Shown: positions 10,955 to 21,330 of the stretch, piece after piece
Position numbering within the stretch: position 1 is the stretch's first letter
Layout: each line of letters opens with the position of its first letter
DNA from: Schoenoplectus triqueter
Taxonomy: Eukaryota; Streptophyta; Magnoliopsida; Poales; Cyperaceae
NCBI GenBank assembly: GCA_964058805.1
Contig: CAXKVV010001629.1
Coordinates: forward strand, 1 to 30,038
Direction: 5' to 3'
Length of the DNA: 30,038 nt
The notes under the pieces: model-generated
Told to the model about the DNA's origin: nothing
The model's input: only the letters and a program-made list of their open reading frames with translations
Databases searched by the model: none
Program-made: the position numbers and the translations under genes

Positions 10955-12131
10955 GTCACGGAATCCCACCCATATTTAAAACAAATGTATCAGTACTTAC
11001 AGATGACGTCACATACGTCTTTTTTAAAAGCCTAACTTCGAAGGAGCCGTTTGGAGGAGCAAAATTATTCGTCTATACAATTTGACACAAAGTTGTATTT
11101 TAGTTTTTGAAACAAGAAGTGTTTATTGAAAACAAAATCTTAATTTATAGCTTGCCGAGTGGTTCTGCTGCACACCAACTGAAAAAGCTCTCCATTCTAT
11201 TAACATAATACTGCTGAAAACCATTAATTGTTAGAGTCGCGTTAAATTTTCTATATTGCTACTTGTTTGCATTCTAAAATATAAACCAAACAAAAATTCA
11301 TTGGCGAGTTTCTACGAAATCTAGATGATTAATATGTCAAATTTTGTCTCTTTCACGCATTTCCAAAGCATCACCAAACAATTAGACCATCAAATCCTTC
11401 ATTGTCGGATTAATAATGGTGCCCCCCCCCCCCCCCCCCCCCCCGGCTCTCTTTCACTCGCTAGGTACCAAATCTTCCCAAAGTTATAGGTTGGAATTAC
11501 TAAATGTGGGATGTGGGTCCTCTTTACCCTCCTATGATTCGGTTTTCTATGAATTCTCTCTCTCTCTCTTTGCTTCAAATCCTATATTATTTATTTCTCT
11601 CTGGCAAACATTATTTAATGTTTCTTTGCTCCATTAGTGCACCCGTAAAGATGTTTCTCACTCTGGCGGAATTTTTTTCTCACCAAAGTGATTAGTGAAA
11701 TTATCATTTTAATTTAATAAAGATTAAACAAGTATCGTTTTGCTCTTGAAATATTAGTTTTGCTCATAGTAATTTTTTTCTCATACTAGTTTTGCTTTTG
11801 AAATACTAAACATGAAGTATCATTTTATTTAGAAATGCAAGTTTGTAGTTTTACAGTTACCAGTGATAAAGTAATTTTACATTACTCAAAAGTCTTCTAA
11901 TAAAGTACCTTCTAGAAAAAAATACTCTTTTCTCAGGCTAGTGATAAAAATAATATATTCTATGGAGAGTGTTGTAAATTTCAAATCTAACTAAAAAATT
12001 ATTTATACAATTTGCAATATAATTTTAATCCGTCTTCTATCTCTGGAAATAAAGTATAATTCAAAGCGTAGACTTCAAACAATCAATCATGAAATTTGTT
12101 AACGATCATATTTCAACATTATACAATTTTA
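10955..12131. other. Intergenic spacer with a homopolymer tract
   Basis: No gene is seen. The frames over 11416-11695 are produced by the poly-C tract and a CT-rich stretch. Some partly complementary TGATTAGTGAAATTATCA-like segments occur around 11.69-11.96 kb, but I cannot define an element. Confidence 0.5.
11422..11444 (+). repeat. Poly-C tract of 23 bases
   Basis: An uninterrupted run of 23 C between GGTG and GGCTCTC, in an otherwise AT-rich setting. Its length may be affected by sequencing or assembly error. Confidence 0.95.
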
Positions 12132-13054
12132 GAGAGTGTTTGGCACTCAATGGAATAACAAAAAGTTAGCAATAGAATAGCTATTTCGACGAATTAATTT
12201 GCCAAATGAATTTTAGACTAAGTAGAAGAGTGCAGAATAGTGCTAATCCGGTATACCAACTTATAGGTGGAATACCGGATTAGCTCTCGTCGGAATAGCG
12301 ATTATTGTTTGATTATATTATATTATGATTATGATTAACATTTAGTACTATTATATTATATTTATGATTATAATTTATTATTATATTCATATTATGATTA
12401 TTATTTATTATTATTATTATTAAATTATTATTATCATTATTATTATTATATTATCGTTCCCATTAGTATTATTATATTATTTATTACTATTTTATTATGT
12501 AGTATTATATTATTATATGTTGATTATAGTTATGATTAATTTATTATTATATTATTATAATTATAATTATTTATAATTATTTTTATGATTATGATTATAT
12601 TTTTATTATTATATTATTGTGATTATGATTATGGTTATATTATTATGATTATGACTATAATTATTATTATCATGATTATGATTATGACTATTATATTATG
12701 ATTATATTATTAAAATTATGATTGTAATTATAATTTTTTATTATTATATTACTATATTATGATTATGTTTCTATTTTTATTATATTACTATTATAATATT
12801 ATTATTTATTATTATTGTTTTTTATTACTTTATTATTATTATCTTACTATTATGATTATTTTTTTATTATTATTATTATCATCATCGTTATTAGTATCAT
12901 AATTATTCATATTTTAACTATTCTGAGTAACAACTGCCAAATGATATTTTCACTTTTCCGAATAGTCAAGAATATCACTCTTCTACCACTCTTTCAAAAA
13001 AAATATTATTCTATCAATCTTCCAAAGCTATTCCTTAATTTTCCAAACAGACCC
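12132..13054. mobile_element. Tourist/Harbinger-like MITE carrying a large TNA simple-repeat core (family C copy 1)
   Basis: The left end is GAGAGTGTTTGGCACTC. The right end, in reverse complement, is GGGTCTGTTTGGAAAATT. Both sides are flanked by TTA (12129-12131 and 13055-13057), the target duplication typical of PIF/Harbinger. A perfect 13-bp inverted repeat (12242-12254 with 12272-12284) lies about 110 bp inside the left end. About 600 bp of ATT/ATG-type trinucleotide-like repeat follow, then a unique right arm. The frame at 12815-13117 is made of this repeat and is not a gene. Confidence 0.75.
12309..12910 (+). repeat. Degenerate (TTA/TGA/TAT)n simple-sequence array
   Basis: The stretch is nearly pure TTA, TGA and ATT triplets and their variants (for example ATTATGATTATGATTAT) for about 600 bp, with very few C. 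It is the core of family C copy 1. Confidence 0.9.
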
Positions 13055-13441
13055 TTAGCTATTCTCTGTACTGAAAATTCAAGCACATATATTAAGCTTA
13101 GGAAACTTTTGTGGTGATATCAAAATCTATATCATAATCGATACTATTTTAGTATTCTTATTAAATGAATTAGTATTCAAGTCAATGATTTTATTATTTA
13201 ACTCCTTTTTCATAATATCATTGTTATTCACGTTAACATGTCTATTAAAGAATAAAAGTACAACATGAAATAAGTTGAATAATAAAGTCATGAATTAACT
13301 CATTCGACATGAATGTTAAAATTCGTATCGATTATGGTATCGATTTTGATTTCTATATATCATGTTCCCCCTTAAGTTTATACATAATAGATAAAACAAT
13401 TATATTTTGAATAGGTCTATATAGATATATATAAAAAAAAA
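13055..13441. other. AT-rich intergenic spacer
   Basis: Two stretches are partly mirror-complementary: GTGGTGATATCAAAATC near 13111 and TATGGTATCGATTTTGATT near 13334. This hints at a decayed foldback element of about 250 bp. No gene is seen. Confidence 0.4.
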
Positions 13442-13703
13442 GAGTTTGACCCATATACTACGGATCGTTTCTCTGTTTTCAAAGTTTAAGTGGTTGATCA
13501 GGTCGGTCATATGAAACTCTAATTGTAGGCTAAAATTTATATTTTTTAGGATTTTTTGAGATAGTTAGAAAATCACTCCTTTTGAATGACTACAACTTGA
13601 TTTTCATATAAAAATATTTTGACTAGTCGGATCAATCATTTAAATTTTGAAGACAAAGAAATGATCCATAGCACATGGTCCATCCATAGTAGCATCATAG
13701 CCC

Positions 13704-13707
<4 letters not shown>
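13442..13707. mobile_element. GAGTTGGG-type MITE, family B copy 1
   Basis: The left part GAGTTTGACCCATATACTAC, followed by GGATCGTTTCTC, matches the subterminal part of the copy at 16690. The right part GATCCATAGCAC...CATCATAGCCCAACT matches that copy's right end. The interior keeps AGGATTTTTTGAGATAGTTAGAAAATCACTCC, split here only by divergence. There is no coding potential. Confidence 0.75.

Positions 13708-13758
<51 letters not shown>
13707..13758 (+). repeat. Compound (TA)n(GA)n microsatellite
   Basis: About 16 TA units (13707-13738) pass directly into about 10 GA units (13739-13758). Confidence 0.95.
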
Positions 13759-14320
13759 CGGTAAGACTAAAATGCAACATCTTGTACAGATGTGTTTGTG
13801 TACCATATCAAAATTTTAAACTTTAATTAAAAAAAATTACCTATCTGAAGCGTCCAATTGATTCTTCATATTAAAATCCTGTAGAAAATCAAATTTTATA
13901 TATTTTTAAAGATTTTTTTGCTATTTTTTTCAGATCAAGAGAAAGTTATTTAATTTGAGGATTTTGGATCGTTGTATCTCTCATTTTTGAATTTAAAATA
14001 CCGATCTGACCGTTCAAATTATTCTCTATACAAAATATATCTGGAAACTAAATTTTATATTTTTTATTTTTTTTTACTTTTTTGAGGGTTATAAAATCAT
14101 TATTATTTTTAGAAATAATAAACTCAATATATTTTCTACCTTCAAAAAAATTTAAAATATAAAATTTGATCTCTAAGCATTTTTTTAATGTGGAGAATAT
14201 TTTGAACGGTTGGATCGATATTTTAAATTCAAAAATGATAAACATGGAGTGAAATATAAAAATATTTTGTACTTCATGACTAACTGTAGCATAACTCTCT
14301 CTCTCTCTCTATATATATAG
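13707..14320. mobile_element. Microsatellite-bounded foldback element, D1
   Basis: The left side is (TA)n(GA)n and the right side (14295-14319) is (CT)n(AT)n, so the borders are themselves inverted repeats. The interior folds back: TTTTTGAATTTAAAATACCG, followed by GACCGTTCAAAT, is complementary to GAACGGTTGGATCGATATTT and what follows at 14199-14240. The 65-codon minus-strand frame at 14048-14245 lies inside this hairpin and is not a gene. Confidence 0.65.
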
Positions 14321-14724
14321 CCTAGATATGGTGATTCAATAACACTTTACGGTTTAAACTTTAAAATTTAATTTAAATAACTTAAAAAAATTCATATCAT
14401 AATCTTATAAATTATTATTTTTCATCATGTTTGGAGTTATTTTACTATATGCTGAATGATTTTTCAAAACCAGCAACATTTATCCTTCAAAAATTAATAT
14501 TTTTAATTATTTTTAGGGTCATGTTTTAAAAATTATTATGCATAGTTAACTAACTATAAACATGATTAAAATTAATAATCTATAAGATTATGATATGAAA
14601 TTTTTTTAAGCTATTTAAATTAAAATTTTGGACATGAGATTTTGAAATTGAAGTCGCAAGTGTTTCAGCTCGAAATATTTATGGAATCATTGTAACCATT
14701 ATCATATATATATATATATATATA
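14311..14724. mobile_element. Microsatellite-bounded foldback element, D2
   Basis: It lies between ATATATATAG (14311-14320) and an (AT)n run (14704-14724). Arms at about 14363-14420 and 14560-14630 are nearly complementary (AATTTAAATAACTTAAAAAA; ATCATAATCTTATA). The sequence is related to D4 at 21331-21757. No coding potential. Confidence 0.65.
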
Positions 14725-15680
14725 AGTTTGTAATTTAGTATACAAATTCAAATTTCACTGCAACATCATATTAATTAGCTAGGTAGCAAGTTGGATGAGC
14801 CCGTCTGCCCTTTTTAACTGTAATGAAATTGTACATTTAACATCGCTTAACCTTTTTCGGAACAGTGTCGACCACCCAAGTCAAATGCAGCATTAACATA
14901 GATCACACTATCAAAAGTTGGGCACAACTCGTTAAAACCTAAACCACTTGCTGACAATGTCTCCCACAAGGCCTCAATAGATGGCTCAGATCTCAGCAAA
15001 CAAATATTTAATTAATACAGTCTATTATAATTCCCTTTTCTCTATCTTTCACATGGCATGCGTCTTCTTTGTTCATGTTAGATCTATTTATACATAAAGA
15101 AACTACTATTAAATAAGACAGGTGTGTCCTTCTGTTGGTTCCGGCTTTCTTAATTGATCTACTTAATTATGTCAGTTGTTAAAGGTTATGTTTTAATAAT
15201 TTAATTCTAGCGGACAAACAAGGACCTCCATCAAACACACAAAAGCTCGTTTTCTGTATGTTTTCCTTGCGAAATGTTTACCATTATTTTTTTTTAAAAG
15301 TTTGTCGGTACACATCTTCCTTAGAATAACAAGGTTAATCTTTTATCAGATCACTCAACTTTGATATTTTATCATATTTGATTACGAAATTTTTATTTTT
15401 TTTAATCATTGAACTTTGATATTTATCTATATTAGAGTTGTAACTCAGATTTCACCCCGACAATATAGTCCTCCAATAAATAATTAACTATATAATATTT
15501 AAAATATGTTGAATAAAATTTCACATTAAAAAAATTTAGACATAATATTTTTAAATGCTGAGTAATAATGATAATTATAATAATTATAGTAATAATAAAT
15601 AATATAATTAAATCCATAATAATCTGTAAATTATCATATAAAAAAAGTTAGATCATTTTAAGAGTTAAGTTTCACCTTTA
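14725..15680. other. Intergenic spacer
   Basis: This is AT-rich DNA with a slightly less AT-rich part around 14.86-15.0 kb. No gene or RNA is recognised. The 61-codon minus-strand frame at 15432-15617 is low complexity. Confidence 0.5.
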
Positions 15681-15955
15681 AGTATTGATAAGAGTCTTGG
15701 GTATAGGTATAGTATACCGAGATCCTAACTATCTAAGGAGAGTATGTGTTTGTATTGCTCAAGTTTTGATTCCCTTTCCATCAGGCTTGGTTCTCTTATT
15801 TATAGGTCTCCTCCGAGACCAGCAACAACCCTATCGGGAACGAGATCCGACCAGACGGTTAGATTCTGTACTTACGGTTCTGTTGAGCGTCCAAGGCGGA
15901 TCCTTAGTTGGGTCTGGCCGCAATGAGGCCCAATCGTGTTGGGCCATATCAAGTA
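15681..15955. mobile_element. GC-richer island, probable LTR fragment
   Basis: The base composition is close to balanced against AT-rich flanks on both sides. The island contains a TATA-like TTATTTATAGG at about 15798 and two perfect short inverted repeats, GGTCTC-CTCC-GAGACC (15807-15822) and GGCCCAA-TCGTG-TTGGGCC (15927-15945). Overlapping frames of 96 and 60 codons match no family I know. The look is that of a retrotransposon LTR piece, but no TG...CA ends or target duplication can be shown. Confidence 0.35.
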
Positions 15956-16439
15956 TATTATATATATTATTTTAAATGAGAAGAGAAAAATATTTTATAT
16001 GAACCTTTTGATTCAAGAAGATAAAAAGATTTAAACAAAATCAATTGTGAAGAAAAGTGATGATATAACATATTTGAAAAGTTTAGAAACTTAATTCTCT
16101 TATGTATTAAGAATTTGATCACTCCTATTTATTTTTTTAATCAAAAGTAATTGAAAAACTAATGAAAATAAATATAATTTCATTTAATTTATCCATTTTT
16201 TATTTTAATTATTTTAAACAACAAATATAATTTCATTTTGAATGAAAAAACTAATGGTAGTGATCAAATATGAATAAACATCAAATTTCAGTGACTAAAA
16301 ATGGATAGATAAAAAATTAATGATAAAATACCATAAATAAATATCAAAATTTAGTGACTTTGTCATAAAATTATGCCGATAAATTATTATGATTCATGGA
16401 AAAACAATAAGATGAGAGAGCGCTTGGCTATATATAAAT
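15956..16439. other. AT-rich intergenic spacer
   Basis: Nothing recognisable. It ends just before the second Tourist-like element. Confidence 0.5.
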
Positions 16440-17502
16440 GGTCCGTTTGGCACTCCATGGAATAGTAAAAAGTTTATTCTGATCAATTAATCTACCAAAC
16501 GAATTTTAGACTAAGTAGAAGAGTGCGGAAGAATGCTAATTTAGTATACTAAGCTATAGGTGGTATACAAGTTTAGCTCTCATCGAAATAACGATTGTTG
16601 GTTGATTATGTTATATTATATTATTTTGTTATGATTTACTATTAATATATTATGATTATGATTATTTATTATATTATTATTATTATTGTGAGTTGGGTTT
16701 TAGTGTTATGTATAGCACGAATCGCTCATATGCTATGGATCGGTTCCTCATTATCAAAGTGCAAATGATCGATCTAACTATACAAAATGATTTTTATACG
16801 AATATCTAGTTGTAGACCAAATTTATATATTTTTAGAATTTTTTTTACTATTTTTTAAGATAGTTAGATAATCGCTTCTTTTGAATGGCTCCGAATAGCT
16901 AAATCAAATAATTTTCTAACTATCTTAAAAAATAGTAAAATTATTCTAAAAAAATATATAAATTTTGATCTATTCTTAAGAAAATTATTTTGTACGGTTG
17001 GATTGATCATTTACACTTTGATAATGAATAACCGATCCATAGCAAATAAGTGATATGTACTATGCATAACACCATAGCCCAACTCTTATTATGATTATGA
17101 TTATTATTATATTTTTTAATATTATATTATTATGATTATAATTATTCATTATAATTATTATATTTATTATGATTATGATCATAATTGTTTATTATTATGT
17201 TATTGTATTATGATTATGATTATATTATTATATATTATTATAATTACGACTACGATTATTATTTATTATATTATTATTATAATTACCACTATTATTATTA
17301 TTTATTATTTATTATGATTATGATTTTATCATTATCATTATTAGTATTATAATTATTTATTTTTTAACTATTCTGATTAACAACTATCAAATGAAATTTT
17401 GGCTCTTCTACGAATACCACTCTTCTTCCATTCTTTCAGAATAATACTATTATATCACTCTTCCAAATCCATTCCTTAATTTGCCAAACTATAATACAGA
17501 CA
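16440..17502. mobile_element. Tourist/Harbinger-like MITE with TNA core (family C copy 2), interrupted
   Basis: The left end GGTCCGTTTGGCACTCCATG aligns with copy 1 at 12132, and the block GAATTTTAGACTAAGTAGAA is identical in both. The right end CTTAATTTGCCAAAC also aligns, followed by what looks like a small insertion before AGAC. The central TNA array (about 16605-16689 and 17086-17345) is split by a family B MITE. The 13-bp hairpin of copy 1 is present but decayed. Without the nested element it is about 667 bp. The right boundary is approximate. Confidence 0.7.
16690..17085. mobile_element. GAGTTGGG-type MITE nested in family C copy 2 (family B copy 2)
   Basis: The ends are GAGTTGGG (16690-16697) and CCCAACTC (17078-17085). 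The inverted repeat extends inward through TTATGTATAGCAC / GTACTATGCATAA and CTATGGATCGGTT / AACCGATCCATAG. The inner arms ACTATTTTTTAAGATAGTTA and TAACTATCTTAAAAAATAGT are exact complements, so the element is almost one long hairpin. TNA repeat flanks both sides, which hides any target duplication. Confidence 0.9.
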
Positions 17503-19008
17503 TTTAAAAAAAAAAACCATCTCCTAACCTACACCTATAAAAAGAGTTGAAACAGTTTTCTTCTAGCGTAAAATATTTTAATTTGTTCTATCCAAAATGT
17601 CCACTATCTCCTAGTCCCAATGCATTTTAATAAAGAATACTTCTATCAGTTTTACTTATATGTAATCTCCATTTTGATACCAAACACATCCATAACACAT
17701 TGAGTAGATTAATTTGATGGGAAAATAATATTTTTGTGGTATATTATTTTTTTTTTCAATTCAGTAACGATATGATAATATCGAAATAATTTATTTCATA
17801 CAATATTATATATTTCTAGGTGCATTATAGGAGAATTAAGAAATTAATTTATTTTAATATAGAAAACTATTTACATTTGTTCATTCATTTACCTTTTTAG
17901 TTATTTGTCTTTTAAAAGTGTTAGTTGATTTCACTCTTTTTCATGGTGTTCCTATATAACTGTATCTTTTCCCCCTTTTAATTACGAGAGCATAATGTGA
18001 TGAAAATTCATGCAACTGCAGTTACAGATAGCTTAATTGCCTCTGTATATTTATAGTTCCTGGTAAATCTTTATAGTGTTTTAATTTTAGTAAATTTTAT
18101 TCAGTAAAACATTTTGCTGGTTTATTCTCGAAAAATTAATTTCGTACATTTAACCTAAAAGGAATTTGATGAGCATTTCAAATGTTTTTACCTCCATCTA
18201 TCTCATGAGTGTTAAAATTCATTTTTTTATTTATTTCATTCCTTATTTAATAAATTCAAGGGTTATAAATAAATTATTTAGGTTATTTGTATTTTTTTTG
18301 TCTCTTCGTTTTATATAAAATGTTTCACAAAAGTCAGTTTTAAAAATGTGTACGCAATTTTACGTTACATCGTGTTGATTATTTGATATTTTTCTCGCTT
18401 CTTATTTATCTTGATCGAAATCTCATTTATCTTTTATCCTCTTTTTTTTTAACGAAGAGTGTTTTTGTCGTGTCTAGAATATAATAGATATTTTTAGAGT
18501 AACATGAATCTTTTATTACTCTATATAGATTCTCACATAGTTAAATATTTCAGTTTATATAGATGTAAAGCATGTAAGAAGTATTTTTATTTGGCGAAGT
18601 GATCATATTTCAAAATTCATTTTTTTACACATTTTTGTTATCCCGAAGAAAATAATTGTCCTAGTATAAAGAAATTCGATGGTAAAATTTTGATTCGTTT
18701 AGTTAAGATGAATTAATCAAATTCATCAATTACTTCTTAAATGTTTTTGGCGAGTTTACATTAATGATTGCTTTACGCTTTCTACTTTCCAAAAATAATT
18801 TCACAATTAATCCCAGAATAACAAAAAATCATCTTTCCTTTTGAAAGAGTCTAAAAAATAGACCTTAAGAGCTGCGTTAGGATTTGAATATAAGAACGAA
18901 TTAGTGAGATTCAAAATATTAAATGATTGAAATGAATTATACGAGAGATAAATTTAATTTTCATAAGCGTTGTCTTACATATTTATGCAAATCACAAGAT
19001 GGTCGAGG
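17503..19008. other. AT-rich intergenic spacer
   Basis: No gene is seen. Near 17679, GATACCAAACACATCCAT resembles the end of a Tourist- or hAT-like MITE, but no partner end is found. Confidence 0.5.
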
Positions 19009-19024
19009 CTCTGGACTCCACTCT

Positions 19025-19095
19025 ATAACCATGATCATTGAGTTATAGTCATGGTTATTATTAGTTGGATTCAGTGCAGCACTCAGAGCTGAGTG
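19025..19095 (+). repeat. Two adjacent perfect stem-loops
   Basis: ATAACCATGA (19025-19034) pairs with TCATGGTTAT (19049-19058) across a 14-base loop. CACTCAG (19080-19086) pairs with CTGAGTG (19089-19095) across 2 bases. Their role is unknown; they may be remnants of a foldback element. Confidence 0.6.
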
Positions 19096-19295
19096 AGTCT
19101 ATATTCTCCACACTACTGTATACATAACTGTTCAAATTCATAATAATTGCCAAATTTAGATCAGGGACAGAGCAGCTATAATAATGTCCTTTAAATTCAT
19201 GTAGCGCACAATTTAGACAATTATTTTGCGCATATAATACTCATAAATGATACAAATTTGAACTACCCAGCCGGTAATAAAAAACGATTTCTCGG

Positions 19296-19560
19296 ATGTG
19301 GAGGTAAATGGCTGAATCGTTGTATGGGCGCTGCGAAACAGCCAGCAGGCAGCAGCGAGGGGAGAGCAATGATAAGCGCCATCAAGTCAGGTCACATGTC
19401 GAGACCCGAAACAGCGTAACGCCCCACCGTCCCCTGGCTCCGACCCGTCAGCCTCACCCGCAGCCCATCCACAGCTCGCTGGGCCCCGCATGGCCCATTA
19501 TTACAGTACCGCTCTTATATGCAAGTGTAACTACGTACAGTCTCCGTGCATCGTGAGAGT
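19296..19560. promoter_or_regulatory. GC-rich island with paired site II motifs
   Basis: This is a sharply GC-richer block in AT-rich spacer. TGGGCC (19480-19485) and its inverse GGCCCA (19492-19497) lie 6 bp apart. TGGGCC/T is the plant site II motif bound by TCP factors, frequent in promoters of growth genes. CTTATATGCAA at about 19515 could be a TATA box for a plus-strand transcript. The 82-codon frame at 19308-19556 shows no family signature. It could be a promoter or conserved noncoding element, or simply a fragment of a lost gene. Confidence 0.35.
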
Positions 19561-20125
19561 GAAATTACCAGAGCCCGGTTCTCCTCTGAAATTCTTTTTA
19601 AATTCTACATTCTTTTCGTTGATCTGTCTGGTTCGTTTTGTTTACATCTAATCTGATTCATATGGAAGTTTTGCGTCCATTATATCGTTTGTCTTAAAAT
19701 CAAAGAGCAAAATTTGCATATTATGTACTTCATGCGCACTGAGCCATTAACTTAATGTTTAAGTACAGAGTTATTTATGTAATCTCACAAGCAAAATAAA
19801 AAAGTTTGATATTAGAAAATACCAATAAATTCTAGATGTGTAATTCAAAGAAAATCTAAAAATAATTTATATTGCACAATAACTATTATATTTATATGTA
19901 TATAAAACTATTTACATTTGTGTACAACAAATAATAGAATTCATATTATGCAAATACTAGAATTGCAAACACTAGAATAACGTGCATTGTAGGAAAATAT
20001 GTAACATGTAAGCCCAAAACCCGTGATGAGGGGGGAGAGAAGAAAGGCAAGGGTTGCTTTATAGAAGGGGATGGGACGGTGATGGAGGCATGGAGCTAAG
20101 GGAGCCCGCGATTCTGCAGTTGTTA
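19561..20125. other. Intergenic spacer
   Basis: Nothing recognisable. There is a short purine-rich stretch around 20027-20110 (GGGGGGAGAGAAGAAAGG). Confidence 0.5.
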
Positions 20126-20503
20126 TTCCATTGATAATAGATTATTTTTACAATTTTAATAATAAATTTCTAAATAAATATAAAAAAATCTTTAAAATGA
20201 TTTTTTTATAGATGTGTTTTTCTACTTTTATATTAATGGTCATTCAAATTTTATATAATTTCATTATCGTTTGATAGTCATCAAACACCGTTAAATTGAA
20301 ACCGTAATAAATTGTATGAAATTTAATGGTCTTTTATGGACTATCAAACGATAATAAAATTACATAAAATTTGAATGACCATCAATCTAAAGTTAGAAGC
20401 ACACACCTATAAATTTTTTTCTATTTTTTTTAAAAAAATTATATTTATTTAGAGGTCAATTGTCAAGATTATCAAAAAAACTCATTGTCAACCGATCCCT
20501 TCT
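20126..20503. mobile_element. Foldback MITE, family A copy 5
   Basis: The right end CATTGTCAACCGATCCCTTCT matches the family; the left end is decayed (CCATTGATAATAGATTATTT). The inner arms at about 20231-20277 and 20341-20386 are close reverse complements (ATGGTCATTCAAATTTTAT; TTTGAATGACCATCAAT). No coding potential. Confidence 0.85.
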
Positions 20504-20865
20504 CAAATCTAAAAGCGTGCAATGGCTAATGGGAAGGGGGCTCTCTTCTCTTCTTCTCTCCTTTTTTTTATTATTTAGAGCGAGAATACGAGAAGGCAGC
20601 GAGGGAGGCGCTCGTGGTAGGTTTTTTAGTTCGAAGGGTTCTCGGATCGTTGATTTTGTATCAGGATTCATAATGATAATTGAAAATGCAAATCTCAGAC
20701 CTCGGGGTCTATTCAAAATACAAATCCCGATGCAACATCAACAGTCCGAAAACCTTTCGAACTAATTTTTTTGGTTCGAAGGGTTGCACATCTACCCCAA
20801 ACGCGTGAGTGAGGGAGGGACAATGTCTTTTTGGGCTTGGAAAAAATTTGTTGGTACTAATATAT

Positions 20866-20867
<2 letters not shown>
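20504..20867. other. Less AT-rich spacer, noncoding as far as can be seen
   Basis: The block has CT-rich and GA-rich runs (around 20540-20615). It is covered on both strands by unrelated frames of 86 and 101 codons that overlap the end of the family A element and show no domain. I do not accept either as a gene. Confidence 0.5.

Positions 20868-20902
<35 letters not shown>
20868..20902 (+). repeat. (TA)n microsatellite
   Basis: About 17 TA units, at the left edge of the foldback array. Confidence 0.95.
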
Positions 20903-20904
<2 letters not shown>

Positions 20905-21300
20905 TGTGGACTATTGTGAAAACATTTGCATTTCAGCCGATATATAAACGAATCAAAAACTATATTTTAAAATCTCAAAAATTTCAATTTATGATTTTCA
21001 TTAAATTCTTCATATAAAAATCTTATGGGATACAAAAATTTGGAATATTTTGAGTTTTTTAAATCACTCTTTTGAATTTTTAAAAAAATTGCTCTAAAAA
21101 TATTAATAAATAATAAATATTTGTGTTGTTTTTTTTCAAAAATTCAAAAGCTTGATTTAAAAAACTCATAATACTCTAATTTGTTTGTATCCCACAAGAT
21201 TTTCATATGAAAAATTTAATGAAAATGATAAATCAAATTTTTTGAATAGTTTTTAATCTGTTTGCATATTGGATGAAATTCAAACGTTTTCACAATAATT
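20903..21300. mobile_element. Foldback element D3
   Basis: The arm CTATTGTGAAAACATTTGCA (from 20911) is mirrored by TTCAAACGTTTTCACAATAA (to 21298), continuing inward through ATTTCAGCCGATAT / ATATTGGATGAAAT. The inner segments TGGGATACAAAAATTTGGAA and TTTGTTTGTATCCCAC also pair. The inner sequence is shared with D5 and D6. A partial 49-bp duplication (TTTTTAATCTGT(T/C)TGCATAT) follows at its right edge. Confidence 0.75.
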
Positions 21301-21330
21301 TTTAATCTGTCTGCATATTGGCTGAAATTT

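Noticed and set aside
11416..11695. Frames of 73 and 63 codons after the poly-C run
   Set aside because: They begin in or just after a homopolymer and a CT repeat, with no family signature.
12815..13117. 100-codon plus-strand frame
   Set aside because: Its first third is Ile/Tyr-rich translation of the TNA simple repeat; the rest is the right arm of a MITE.
13619..13819. 66-codon frame with YIYIYI and ERERER runs
   Set aside because: The runs come from the (TA)n(GA)n microsatellite and the frame spans a MITE border.
17132..17317. 61-codon frame rich in Ile and Tyr
   Set aside because: Pure translation of a simple-repeat array.
20456..20765. Opposed frames of 86 (minus) and 101 (plus) codons
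   Set aside because: Both begin or end in the family A terminal repeat, overlap each other antisense and show no domain.
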